From Straminergon stramineum (taxonomy: Eukaryota > Streptophyta > Bryopsida > Hypnales > Calliergonaceae), in contig OY987272.1 in NCBI GenBank assembly GCA_963920665.1, forward strand, positions 13,087,001 to 13,151,000: a stretch of 64,000 nucleotides of DNA, written 5' to 3'. Positions 27,913 through 40,608 of the stretch are shown here, piece by piece. How positions within the stretch are numbered: the first letter of the stretch is position 1; every line of letters begins with the position of its first letter. The position numbers were made by a program, and so were the translations under genes. The notes below the pieces were generated by a model that saw only the letters and a program-made list of their open reading frames with translations, was not told the origin of the DNA and made no database searches.

Positions 27913-28139
27913 TATCCCACCTCTAAGCTATGATGTGACAAAATATAGGGCCCCCCAAAATGGTTATCAAGCTCCAGCATTGATCTTTAAACCATGGTTC
28001 TCAGCACAACCTCCACCTTTTTTTATGCAAAGTTTTATGTGATAACTTTTGTAACCTTGCATTGTATATGCATATAGTATATACAAATGTATATTTGTTA
28101 TTGAAGTAGAGGGCTTTTTTGGGAGTCTAACAATCCATA

Positions 28140-29440
28140 TAGAGAGGACTCTATTTTTTTTTACCTCTATTAAACAATTATTTGACATTAGTTTTCTTTT
28201 TCCTAAATTTGAAGTCATTTATAAACTTTAGTTTGTATTTCAAGTTGTTAAAATGAAAGGTAAAGTTTGTTTTATCTTTCTTTGGGTTTTTTTAAAGGAG
28301 TAGAAGTCTATGTAGGACATAAGGATAGAGTTATTGGAAAAGGGAAAAGGTCAATGGATGATTTTTGATCCATGTGACATTTCTAGGGGCTTTATCCACT
28401 AGCTCAGGTGGATGGTAGGGAAGATGAGGTGGCGGATGAGGTTGAGGGTCTTTTTTCTCCTCCTCATGGTTGTTGAAGAGAAGTTGTGATTTAGAGGAAT
28501 AATTGTTTTTTGTATAGAGAGAGTTTTGAAATGAAATTTTGTAGAGTTGTTCATCTCATTTTTGTGATTTCAAAATCCTACCACTCACTCAATTTAGAAT
28601 TTTTATGCAAAAGTTATGCTTTCAAAGGAAGTGAGAAAATGATGATTAGCCATGAAGAGTGAGGATAGAACTTTTGAGGGCTCATAACTATTTGTTGAGG
28701 AGATATATGATTATAAAATTTGATAAAATTATGTATTAAGATGTGAGCTTTCCAAAGACCTAACACTCTCTTTGTTTAGAGCTAGGATGAAAAAGTTAGG
28801 AACTTGGGAATGAAATGATAATAAATTGCCTTTGATTTGAAGTGAAGGAACTTTGACCAACTATAGAAATTGGAAAGTATCTTAATTTTCGTTGATTTTT
28901 GGTGGGTTTGTTTATATTTATATTAGCTTCATAAATAAAACATCACATAGTCAATTTGGAGTTAGCATATGAGAGTTATAGATTTGAAAACAAAATAGTG
29001 ATGAACATCTACCTTTGAGTTGTAAAGAATGAACTTTGACCAACTATATAAATCAAAATTTATCATATTTTGAGTTGAAAGTTAGAGGGTTTGTAGACAT
29101 TTGTATTAGCTTTTTAGAGAGATATTACACTCTTGATTAGGAGCTTTGAAGCATTTGTGACATTCATATTAGTGTTTGATACTTCTTTAAGGGAGTTTAT
29201 GCGGTTTTGTACAACTTCTACTACCTTTATATAAATATATGATGCTTTATTTGCCTAATATGCCTCATTATATAAATTGTATAGGTACTTACTATCTTAC
29301 TTGGCTTATATGCCATTATATAAGGGTTGTGTGAGCATATTAACATATATACATGTGTAGGTGTATTTGGAATGAGATCCTTCATATTTTTAGCCAAAAC
29401 TAGTTGCAACTAGATTCCCCATGTTTTTTTTCAATGCAAG
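28140..29440. repeat. dispersed repeat, copy 1, with internal 180-bp array
   Basis: This 1.3 kb block has a diverged direct copy at about 55530-56830, matching from a TTTTTTTACCTCTATT phrase on the left to CAAGGCCTCTC on the right. Its centre holds tandem units of about 180 bp: the repeated TTTAGAGNTAG-like phrase occurs at 28593, 28775, 28955 and 29135. I recognise no protein in it. Confidence 0.7.
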
Positions 29441-32400
29441 GCCTCTCAACTTGACAACATTTTTTGGGTCACTCAAGTACTTTTGCTACAAAACCTCGTC
29501 CTATACCTTCACTAAAGTGTGGATTTCCTACGCTTGGACGAAAGTGTTCCAACTCACAAGTCCATTCAGTAGAGCGAAATCCTTTACAAATGTCTTGTGC
29601 TACGATATTACTTGTGCGAGGAAGAGACCAAGCTATAGAAGGTTGGACAAATGTTGCTTAATGCTGTCAGATAATGAACAATTGAGGTTATCTTCAAATC
29701 CGAAGACCGTTACTCCATAAACAATTTTTCCATTTGAATTGGAATACTGGGAATGGCGGTAAATCAATTGACAAATTGTAATATCTTAATAAGGTTGTTT
29801 TGTATAAAAGTAGGATAGTTAGTTGCGCTTAATGAACTTCCCGGTTTATTTTTTACCTATCATTTTTAGCTTCAGTTGATTAATTTTAGTAGTTGGGAAT
29901 ACATTGTACTTTTGAACTATTTTTTGGCTTTGCCGTTTATTTGTGTCCTACACTTGACCATGTCTTCTTTTTTTTATGATAGAATCTGAAAGTGCTTGGA
30001 TATCCTCTTGCACAATTGTATAGTAGTCTTCGGGCCCGAAATAGTAATGGTACCTAGATTGTCGATACAATACATGGCATGTCACAATTACTTAGATACA
30101 AAGAATACAAATTTCAGAGACATGATCATTTCATATAAGATCTCAAGACAATTCAATATATGACGCTGATATAGAGATGGACAACATGTGTTCTACTATG
30201 ACATCAGTTGGATAACATTGTCAATGCTAAGTAAATAAGTGTTTGTGTAAAGACAAGGAAAAAACAATGTGTAGATATGTAGTGGAAGGAATTTTCTACA
30301 TATCCTTTGGATGAAGGATGGAAGTTTATAGACTCTGAAAATTTCTAAGATTGAGCAGTATAGACGAAGTAGTAGTCAACTACAACTTTATGTCCTACAA
30401 ATTGTAGGTATTGAATTTGATGTTCTAAATTATATAAGGTTCGGGTCGTGATGTAAAGTTTGAAATGTAAAGTGGACTCAAACTGGAAAGTAGTGAGGCC
30501 CTTGATGTTTGAATTACTTACCTAATAATTTAAGTTGGAAATATAGCACATGGAAATGTAAGCAACCCTAGAGCATTTCATTTCTACACATGGTGTTTGA
30601 AGGTTGTCAAATAGTCTAGATTCTATTGCTCACTATGCTTGAAGTCCTCTAACATATTCCATGCAATAGTTGCAATTTCAAATTCAATCACGGAATCCTT
30701 TCCGATAGTAGTATGAGAAAGCCTTATGAGATCGGCTTACTTGATAAGTTCTGGTTTTAGATTTTAGACTATGTCATGTAGTGCTTCAATAAGTTGTCTT
30801 TCCTGATCCTAATTGTAAAGCTTGTGATCATTAAGCTTCTCCTCTTCTAATGCAAGTTCAATATATGCATGAAAAGTCTTTATTTGTCACATACAATAGA
30901 TTGGTAAGATGTTTGTGAACTCAAGCATGTTGTTAGGGATAGAGGTATTTCATGTCCAAGATTAAAATCAGAATGGACTAAAAAGCTTGAAAACAAAAAA
31001 TCAAGAGAGGTAGAGTGCAAAGTCATCATCTATGTGCATGCTACATACTCTATACAGTAATGTGGAGCTTCATACAAAGGACTTCCAAGTATTGGAAGGT
31101 CAAGTCCTGTGAAAGCACATGTGCAAAATGAGAGTGACGAAGTCTAACTAAAGGCAATCGGATCCAAAACAGTGTCCTCAGCATTACTAAACCTTGTACA
31201 TGACAAATAGAGCTTCAACCGTGAGAGACACAATGGAGAAAAATCCCAATTGCATGAAGAACGTTCTCAACTGCTCCTCAAACCCTAATCCGACGCCTTC
31301 AACTCCAATGTAGTTAAGGGGGCTTCAATGTACTACACAAGAAAATTGAGGACATTTTGAAATTCAAATGTAACTCAAACGTCAGGTTCTAACGGTCTGT
31401 TTGCAAATCTTGTAGGACAAATTACAGCCTTGAACTTTCGTTGCTTTGAAATGCCTAAAACCCTAATGTAAGACCACAAAATCGTTGTATAATTGAGTGT
31501 AGGATGTTTTGTTCTATTTTAGCCCATTGTGTCCAACATAGGAAAATGTCTTGAGTTGGAGGTGTTCCAAGCCTTGAACCACAAGTCGTCATCTCCGTGT
31601 TTTCTAGCGTTGTCTCCATCTTTGTCGAAGACTGTTAGAGCCCGTCAAGACACGATCAGGTCAAGTTGCTTCTAGTTGGATTGGGCTCCATTCATGATGG
31701 GTTGGCTTGATGTGTGGTCATGGTCTAGCCCTAGAGTCCAACCCGCACTCCATGTTGGTCGGGCCTACCTTCAAATGGAGGATTTAATGTCCTACATGAA
31801 GATCAATGGCATTGGAAGACGAGTCAATTTTCCAAAATTGAGATCTATGGATGCATTCAATGACTATTGTTTTTTTAATAATGCATGTTGATAGCATTGA
31901 GAGGGGATTCTATTTATTTCTATTGAAATTGATTGTTGGATTTTTTTGGGATTGGGGGGCAAGGATATCATTGCTTGCCTCTTTTAGATGCATAGTAAGA
32001 CACAAAGTATATGTTATTAGGGATTAAGAAAAATGAACATATTTCTATATGGCATGTTTTCACTTGAAGATGAAAGGGTTGAGTAGTTATTAATTATTTA
32101 AAATTGACTTAATTATTCAAGGTATATGTCTAAATTTCAAGGTTGATTTTTCATACTCTAATTTTTTCTAATAAACTTTGAAAAATATAGGAATAAAATT
32201 TATGAAGTTAGTAATCAAAATTTATAAAGAAATTTCATAATTACATTAATTGTAATGAGAGAAGTGACTCTAATAATTTGAAACAAAACCAACTTGTATT
32301 ATTGCCTTATGGCTTATTAACATCCTTATGAACTTTTGAATCAATCATATATAAATCAATCTTTGAGAAATTCTAGACCAAGAATTGTTGAAGTATAGAA

Positions 32401-34500
32401 TTATCACATAATAAAGTTATCCTTTAAGTAATGAAAAATTGTCCTTCATTTAGCACTTCTTTTAATTTATATTCTAGATTGCATATGAATTTTGATTCCA
32501 CTAATCATAATTTAGAATAACAATTTTGAGTTGTTGTGATTGTACACATTCTAATAACATTGACTTGTCCACTGTCTAATTTTGAGGTTTTGGCCCCATT
32601 CTTGCAACTCTGAGTTGCAAAATGGTGACAAAACTTTTTTGCACCATTTGAGGTGCCAAAACACATTTACCTTTGTTGATGATGTGAGGGTGGCACCAAA
32701 ACCATAACATAGGACATATATGAAATGGTTGACTTCCACCATATCAAAATCACATATCAAACTTTTTCAATCAAGTATATTAAAATGAATTTAATTTAGT
32801 TTGATATAGATGGTTGAATTTGTGGTTATTCCATAAGGCTATCAATGAATAAAATAATTATTTTAAAAATTCACAATTTTCTTTATGATTCCTATTTTAG
32901 TAACTTGTAAGGAAATTTCAAATTAATTCGCTTGTTGTTGATATATTTTCAAATCCATTCTCATGTTTTACTAGAAAATTATCCTATGTGAAGGTCAAAT
33001 TCAAAATAAATTAAGTCATTTTGGTAAAGAAGTGCCTCATGTCATCTATTGATCGGTGTAAGGTAATGGGGACCATTGAGAATTTGACATAGGAATTCAT
33101 TTTCAATACCTAAGTGCCAAATCAGGCCTTCATGTACAATATAACAATGACAAGTTTTCAAGTTTTTTTACATTGATATAAGTATACAATATTAATTTGA
33201 ATTATCAAAGCATTGTAAAAGTCACAATAGTTATCTTGTAAGTCATAGTATGTTGCTTTTTATTTAGCCCCTCTTTCAATAATTATTCTAAATTGAAATG
33301 AAATTGAATTTAGTTTTATTCAATATTTTGGAAAAGCCAACAAAGTCTAAGTGTAGACAATGACTGATGACATTAAGTTATTTTTTCCTTAAATTAGAGT
33401 TTTTCTCCCACCTTTGTAACTTTGACTCAGTAATATTTATTTCAATTTCATTTATAGTGGTTAAAAAAGGATGTTCTACCACAACCCAATCCTAGATAAA
33501 AAAAAAATGAAAAGAATCAATCTATCAAAGAACAATTTGTCAAATCCCCCAAATCTCCAAAATTATAAGGTCTAGTTTTGTTGTCCAATACTTTGAAAAT
33601 TTATAGTTTATTTATACAAAATACAAAATATGCACAAAAAAAAAATCTAGGATATTGATCCTTTTGACTTTCAAGAGGATACAACAATAAATTAGGCAAG
33701 TTAATATTTAGAATAATTTAAATGTTCAATCTGATTAATTGGATGTAATTAGGTGCACCCATAATCAACATTGCCCCAAATGCAACATCTACATTGGACC
33801 AAAATGCATCACTTTTTCCTACAAATTGATTACATAAGATGTACATAATCATAACATGAGAGTCTATAAGAGCCTAGTGTTGCTTTTTGGTACACCTAAA
33901 GATAATACTTTGAAAATTCATTACTCAATATCAACATGGCATCCAAATAATGCATGCTAAGGTAGGAGGCTTGAACTCCGCTCAGGCATTTAGAATCGCC
34001 CCTACTTTAGCTTTGAAATGGACATGAGATGGTCCTTAAATGAACCTCTACATTCATTTGAATGGATTGAGAAAAAAACTATAACTTATTGCAAGAGCCA
34101 ATCATTGTCCTTGCTTTCCCCTTTTCTCTTTATAACTTCAAGTAAACAATTTATGGAAGACCTAGGGTCATAAATGACACAACTTGTTTGAAAATTTATA
34201 ACTAATTCAATAATGCTTCAAAAAATATGAAACCACTTGTGTTACATTCTACATCTATTTCTCTTTGTCTAAAAAATAAGCTAAAAATATTCCCATAAAA
34301 AAAAATGCATGAAAAAGGCTGACCCACCCTTAGATGAGCGTTTTATGAGCCTGCTACCTTATATTGTATTGGAATCCTCTTTCGGTGGCCAATAAGATCC
34401 AATAAAAATCATTCATATTTTGTACTAATAAGTACGCTCAGTTGTAATTACTGACGATTATAGGTGCGCATACCTTAGTCCCCCAGCCTTCCCTTGCTGG
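29441..34500. other. intergenic DNA upstream of AP-2 mu, no gene seen
   Basis: Short open frames at 29421-29720 and 31676-31891 are unrecognised and unsupported. The rest is AT-rich with no clear repeats. The last few hundred bases should contain the AP-2 mu promoter. Confidence 0.5.
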
Positions 34501-34561
34501 CTTACTCCAAAGGTCAATGATTCATGAGTCTTCGATTCAGCCCCAGCAAAGCCCGGGCCGT

Positions 34562-34752
34562 CCTGGGCCACCATGTAAAGGCGACCCCCCGGAACAGGGG
34601 GCGAACCTTGGCACTCTTCTTCTTCTCCTCGCTCAGTAGAACAAGCCCAAGTCCAAGCAGAGCTCGCTGCGACACGAAGCAGCTCCAGAACTTCAACTAT
34701 AACAGCAGTAGATCGACACCTTTGTGCAAGATCTATCCCCTCTTAGGGTTTT
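34562..34752 (+). promoter_or_regulatory. site II-like and telo-box motifs before AP-2 mu
   Basis: A TGGGCC motif at about 34563 and TTAGGGTTTT at 34743-34752 lie upstream of the AP-2 mu start codon. A telomere-like TAGGGTTAGGGTT lies in intron 1 at about 34901. The pairing of site II and telo-box elements is known from plant housekeeping and translation genes; a role here is inferred. Confidence 0.5.
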
Positions 34753-34785
34753 CTCGGATCCCCAAGACGGAACTCATCGCTCAAA

Positions 34786-37700
34786 ATGCCGGTGGCGGCA
34801 TCAGCCATCTACTTCCTCAACCTCCGAGGCGACGTGCTCATCAATCGCCTCTACCGGGATGACGTCGGGTAAGTCTCTTCTCCCCTTTTCGTCCCTTTGC
34901 TAGGGTTAGGGTTAAGTCTCCCGTCGTATTGCGTGATGGAGTTGGAGTTTGATGTTTGCAGAGGCAATATGGTGGACGCATTTCGCACGCACATCATGCA
35001 GACGAAAGATCTGGGCACTTGTCCCGTGCGGCAAATCGGAGGGTGCTCGTTTCTGTATATGCGCATCAGCAATGTCTACATTGTTACTGTCGTGAGTAGC
35101 AATGCCAATGCGGCTTGCGCCTTCAAGTTTATCGTCGAGGTATGATTGGGCGACAGGAGCTGTGAATTCGGTGGTTTCGTTTAGATCTTGCCGTTTCTGG
35201 CATGCGTAAGGGTGGCTTGTTTGGGAATCAGTTTTGGTTAAGGCGAATGCAATCGGGGAAACTAGATGAGGTATACCGAAAAGTGGAATTAATGGGGGCT
35301 GCACTGGAATTTACGATATGTTTTACATTTTGGTGTTATATTTTCTTTGGATGGTTTTCTAGTTTATTAAGGAATAAACTGTACATGGCTCTATGCTATC
35401 CCGTTTTATTTTCAGAATCATATTTCTAATTCAAACTTATAGCTTAAAGTATAAATTTTTTGTAGAGTAAGTTTGGCCTAAAGTAATGGCACTTTTTGGT
35501 GTAGTACATTGAAATTTTAGATTGGCAGTAGTAGCAAGGAGAGATGCATAACCGAAGATGCTCCAATTCAAGTTAATTTTGAATTTTGAGTTGCAAGGTG
35601 TGATCTTTATGGTGGAGAGGTTAGAGTACTGCAGTTTTAATTTCTGAGTGTGAGTTTTAATTACTGAGTAATCAGGCCTGGTTTTGTTCCTAGGATTTCA
35701 GCCAGAGGACTCTTTACCCAAGGCTTTAGAGTACAGCAGCTCAGTCGTCTGTTTGAAGGAGCATATTGTGCATAATTGGAGTGAGTTGACTTTGAATGGT
35801 TGGTATCAGGCAGTTGCTCTTTTCAAGTCTTATTTCGGAGGTGCGTTTGATGAAGATGCGATCAGGAACAACTTTGTCCTCATCTACGAGCTTCTTGATG
35901 GTGCGGGAATTTGTTTGGAAAAGATTGTAATTGTCTTTGGGTCTGATTAATTATTGTAGAACAGTCTGAAGATCTGTTTACTGGAATAAACATTTGAATG
36001 AAATACGTGCGAGGGGCTCTTTACACTAGCACTGGCCGACCGAACTAACAAGGGATCCTATAAAAGCTTTCTTTCTTTTATATTTGTTACGGTGTTTTGT
36101 TCAATCTTGATTTTTCACTAGTTCAAGTAACATGAATGAGCGAGCATGAGAGGTGGCACTTATGTGGCTATATTGTGACATTCTAAAAGCATTTTAGAGA
36201 AGAGAACATCTTTGCTGCCTCATTACATCAGAAGGTGCCATGAATGTCATGAATTATTTGAAGCTTGTTATCTCAGCCCTGATAGCAAATAATGTTGCTT
36301 ATGATGTTGGTTTTAATTTCGTTGGCTAAAACTCAATCACTTTAGTTTGACCTGGACAATCTACGGTGGCCCTAAATTCACCGATTTCCCAACGTTTAAG
36401 ATGTTTCTCTCTATTTCCAGCTACTTTATGGAGCATAACTTGTATGGGAAACATCACCATATTCTACCTGCTCTAGCATGCGATAGCGGTTGCAGTTAAT
36501 TTCTGGAGTATCTTATACGTGTGTATGCCTTATGCGTTCTCGATGTCATTGGTGCAGAAATTATGGACTTTGGGTACCCTCAGAACTTGTCTCCAGAGAT
36601 TCTGAAGCTTTACATTACCCAAGAAGGCGTTCGTTCTCCCTTTTCATCTAAGGTATCAGAAATTTTATTACTTTCTCTGTAGACCTGTGCTTTTGTTTCG
36701 TGGAAGATATATATTTGGTCTATGTGCCTGGTATCTTGCCCTGGTGACAACGGAGTGTGTATATTTTTTACCTTTCTGCTGAGTTTGTTTGATTGTTGCT
36801 TCCAAGATGTTCTCAGGTGGCCAACACCTGCGTACTTTGTTGTATCCTTGCAGGCTATAGACAACAGACCCGCTGTGAATGCTACTCTTCAAGTTACAGG
36901 AGCTGTGGGTTGGAGACGAGAAGGTCTTGTGTACAAGAAAAACGAGGTATGGACGGTCCTCGACGAAGAATGTTTCTTTCCTTCGGAGAGGCTTTGAGAT
37001 CAACATTATGCTCCATTGTATAGACTGTATGAAGGGCTGTAATCTGATTCCACGTGGTACTTAGCTTGTGGACTTTTGATTGTGCAGGTCTTTCTGGACA
37101 TTGTGGAAAGTGTCAACCTCCTCATGTCTCAGAAGGGTGAGTGTTTTGGGTTTTCAGACTCTCTGGTCTATACTTGTTTAATGACATTTTCCTTCGTAGA
37201 TTTTAGGTTGATTAGTTTACATCAGTGCCTTTCTGAATGTGGAGGTTTGACTAGACATGACTGGTGATTGCTTTTTAAGTGCTAGTTGCAATGCCAACAT
37301 CTTTTTAATTTTCTTCTGGAAGGCTTCTTCATTTCGCACAAATGTTGAATCCTCTGCGCATAGCTTGGCTGCTGAATCTCATGTGTGCCCAATCATCTGG
37401 TTTTGCAGGAACTACTCTGCGGTGTGATGTAACTGGCAAAATTTTAATGAAGTGCTTCCTTTCGGGGATGCCGGACCTGAAGCTCGGGCTCAATGATAAA
37501 ATTGGATTGGAAAAAGAAGCTCAAGCTAAGGCTCGGCCATCAAGAAGGTTGATTGTAAATATAGTCTTAGTTCTGCAAATCAGCTCTCTAATTTTCTGTA
37601 AGGACTTGAATTGCTTGGATTCACAAAGCGTATGTTACTAAGCCTTGTGTGTTCTCGAATTTGACAGCGGGAAGACTATTGAACTCGATGATGTCACATT

Positions 37701-39331
37701 CCATCAGTGTGTCAATCTCACAAGGTTTAATGCTGAGAAGACAGTCAGTTTTGTTCCACCCGATGGAGAATTTGAGCTCATGAAGTACGTTACTCAGCTG
37801 CGTGTTTATTGCTTGAAAGAAATTGTTTTCAGCTCATTTTCTAGTTTCTTCATCCTTCATCTTCTTGGGTGTTGGACATGGAGGAGACTGAATTCTTCTA
37901 TGTGCTTTTTTCTGTCTAACATCGCCGATTAAGCCATCAATATTGTCTGGATGCACAGGTATCGGATCACAGAGGGTGTCAATTTACCTTTCCGGGTGCT
38001 GCCTAGCATCAAGGAGTTGGGTCGAACCCGAATGGAGGTCAACGTCAAGGTAATCTAGTTACAGAATATCGTGCCCTTAGATTGTAAATGCTTTGTACAA
38101 TCAGTTTCAGAGTTTCTCTTGGGTAATAGGCATTGTCCAGAACGTTTATCTTGGTGTTTCAATATGTGGCAAAAAATATTGGAACAGGTCAAGAGTGTTT
38201 TTGGGGCCAAAATGTTTGCACTTGGAGTTATGGTCAAGGTACCAGTTCCCAAGCACACAGCGAAGGCTACTTTCCAGGTGACATCTGGAAGAGCCAAGTA
38301 TAATGCAGCAACTGACTGCTTAATATGGAAGTAAGTAGCTTTTCTTCTTGTGGTTGAATTAAGTCTGCTCGGAAAGATTTTCTTCCAAATAGTGTCTTGT
38401 GGTTGTAATACTCGCCAGCCATTGACCTGATTCAGTTGTGTTGTTGGGATTGTCTACTTCGGACAGGGTGAGAAAGTTTCCCGGGCAAACAGAGTTGACA
38501 ATGAGTGCTGAAGTGGAGCTGATATCCACGATGGTTGAAAAGAAGTCTTGGACCAGACCACCCATTCAGATGGAGTTTCAGGTTTGAGACTACCTTTGTA
38601 TTTTTGCCTCTGCCCAAGCTACAAATAGAATTTCACTTTGGAGCTCATAGTAATTTATAGTAACTTCCAATACATCAATCTATCATTAAAAATGTAGAAT
38701 ATGATATCTTATTCCTCTTGATATCTTTTGTTATATTCCTTAAAGCTTTCTATAGATATGGAAACGGCCACTTTGGTTCATTTGGTCTTTGGGGGGATGA
38801 TTAAATACTTCTTGGCTAGGGGTTCAACAAAATTTGGGTTCTACAACCGTTTGGAAGTTTATGCCTAAAAAGAAATGATCCATACGTTTTAGTTTGTAAA
38901 AAAAATCATAGATATATACAAATCAATTTAGAAGAATTTAAATTTCATACATGTCCTGGGCATTCAGGGGTGATGCCATAGCCAAAGAGATCCTTGATTT
39001 CAGTTGTCAGAGGTAGGGTCTTACCCTGAGCGTTAATCTATTATTGTAGACATGATCATGCGTAATGAATGGCAGGATTCTGAAGTTATGTTTCGGTTCT
39101 GTCACAGGTTCCCATGTTCACTGCTTCTGGCCTTCGAGTTCGATTTTTGAAGGTGAGTTTCTTATTCTTGTCTAAACAATGCCTGACGTTATATTATTTT
39201 ACAGAGTTTGCGAGAAACTTGCCCACTTAAATGGTTATTTTGTATTTCAGGTATGGGAGAAAAGTGGCTACAGTACTGTTGAATGGGTTCGCTACATTAC
39301 TAGAGCTGGTTCATATGAAATACGGTGCTGA
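34786..39331 (+). CDS. AP2M: AP-2 adaptor complex subunit mu, 13 exons
   Basis: Medium subunit of the AP-2 clathrin adaptor, which recognises Tyr-based sorting signals at the plasma membrane during endocytosis. Exons: 34786-34868, 34962-35139, 35810-35900, 36558-36652, 36854-36946, 37088-37136, 37409-37547, 37668-37784, 37959-38049, 38188-38330, 38467-38581, 39108-39152, 39251-39331. They total 1320 nt and encode 439 residues, matching the family length almost exactly, with GT-AG introns and compatible phases throughout. The N-terminal longin-like part begins at residue 1; the mu-homology domain follows, with [17 protein letters not shown] (including the Asp that contacts the signal Tyr in mu2 proteins), [12 protein letters not shown] and the C-terminal VEWVRYIT ending in EIRC, as in plant AP-2 mu. 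The start is the first ATG after the telo-box. The end of the last exon was copied into a duplication 11.7 kb downstream. Confidence 0.97.
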
Positions 39332-40608
39332 CACTTACCATTTGACTTGACTTGTAGATGATTAGAAGTAGGAATCATAGCTGGTTGGTGCAACTCTTTT
39401 TCTTTTCTTTTCCATCGCTGGAATGTACTGAAGGTTATTAGGTTGTGCGTTTCCTAGCATGTAGTTCGGCCCTTAGATTCTGGGTCTTCATATGTATTGG
39501 TAGGTCCATCCTACAGTAGCTTATCCAAGAGTTGAATGGGTTTAGTGCCTCCTCATTCACTATTTTAAATGAGACTGCCAAATTTGGTCCCATTGGCAGC
39601 ACTGTATCTTCTTCATATGCACGATCTGGTATAGATATTATTGGCCACATGATTTTCTTTCTCCAAATCAATAATAAATCCCCGATGGAGGTTTTTGCTT
39701 TGTTGCAAACTTCGAGAAATATGCCAATTCTCTACGTTACAACAAATCCAAGTTTTGTACCACACATCTTGCGCAATTAAAGGGTTAATAATGGTCTTAT
39801 ATGGATTTTGTGGATTTATCAATATTTTTGAAATGAAATGAATTCAACTTGTTTGCAATGATGACAAACATGGATCCTAATTGTAGTTGTTTTGGGGGGC
39901 AATATATTGTAATGCTCAAAAGTGATCCAATTTTTTTAAGGTAATGTTTGATAAGAGATTCCTTTTTTTTATAAATGGAATTGTTGAATAACTACAAAAT
40001 CCTAGGACAACATTGTTCATTTATGGATGAATGTATGTATTTTTGGATGAATATAGATGTTTTCATCCATCATTTCATATTTTATCCTCATCAATGTGTG
40101 TAAATAGTTCCATGCCTTCATTGGATATTGTTTTTTTCCATTGCCTAGAAATATTGACAAAAGAAACATTGATCTTGTATCATACTTAGTTTTGAGAGGA
40201 TGTGAATGTCTTCTTAGGTTGTTAGAGACTTATTGCACTAAAAAAAACTAGAATATATGTCTTTGGAATGATATAGAGTACATGGTTACTATACCAAATG
40301 AACTTCAAGAAAGATCAAGGATTATTTTTCAATTTGGACATCTTAGGTAGCACATGGAAGATGTTTAGCAATGAAGAATCAACTAAGCACTATTGCTTGG
40401 AAATCCACATGAAATAAAAGAAACTAAGACCTTAAATTATTATCCATGTTGTGTTTACTTGGCCCCATCTAAGTGGTGTGGATTACTTACTTCTATTATA
40501 ATATGGTTTTGTTTTAATTTTTACAATTCAATGATATAACTAAACAAGTGAATGTGATGTCTTCCTTTGGCTTTCTTTTAATATAATTTCAAAAAGTATG
40601 ATGTTTAA
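39332..40608. other. AP-2 mu downstream flank
   Basis: The first 320 bp (to about 39650) is duplicated in copy B and should include the AP-2 mu 3' UTR. The rest is AT-rich with no gene. Confidence 0.5.

Noticed and set aside
29421..29720. 99-codon frame at the end of the 1.3 kb dispersed repeat
   Set aside because: Two overlapping frames are open at once, there is no family resemblance, and it adjoins repeat DNA; no support for a gene.
34514..35304. Minus-strand open frames opposite AP-2 mu exons 1 and 2
   Set aside because: They are shadows of GC-rich coding and leader sequence with no recognisable domains.
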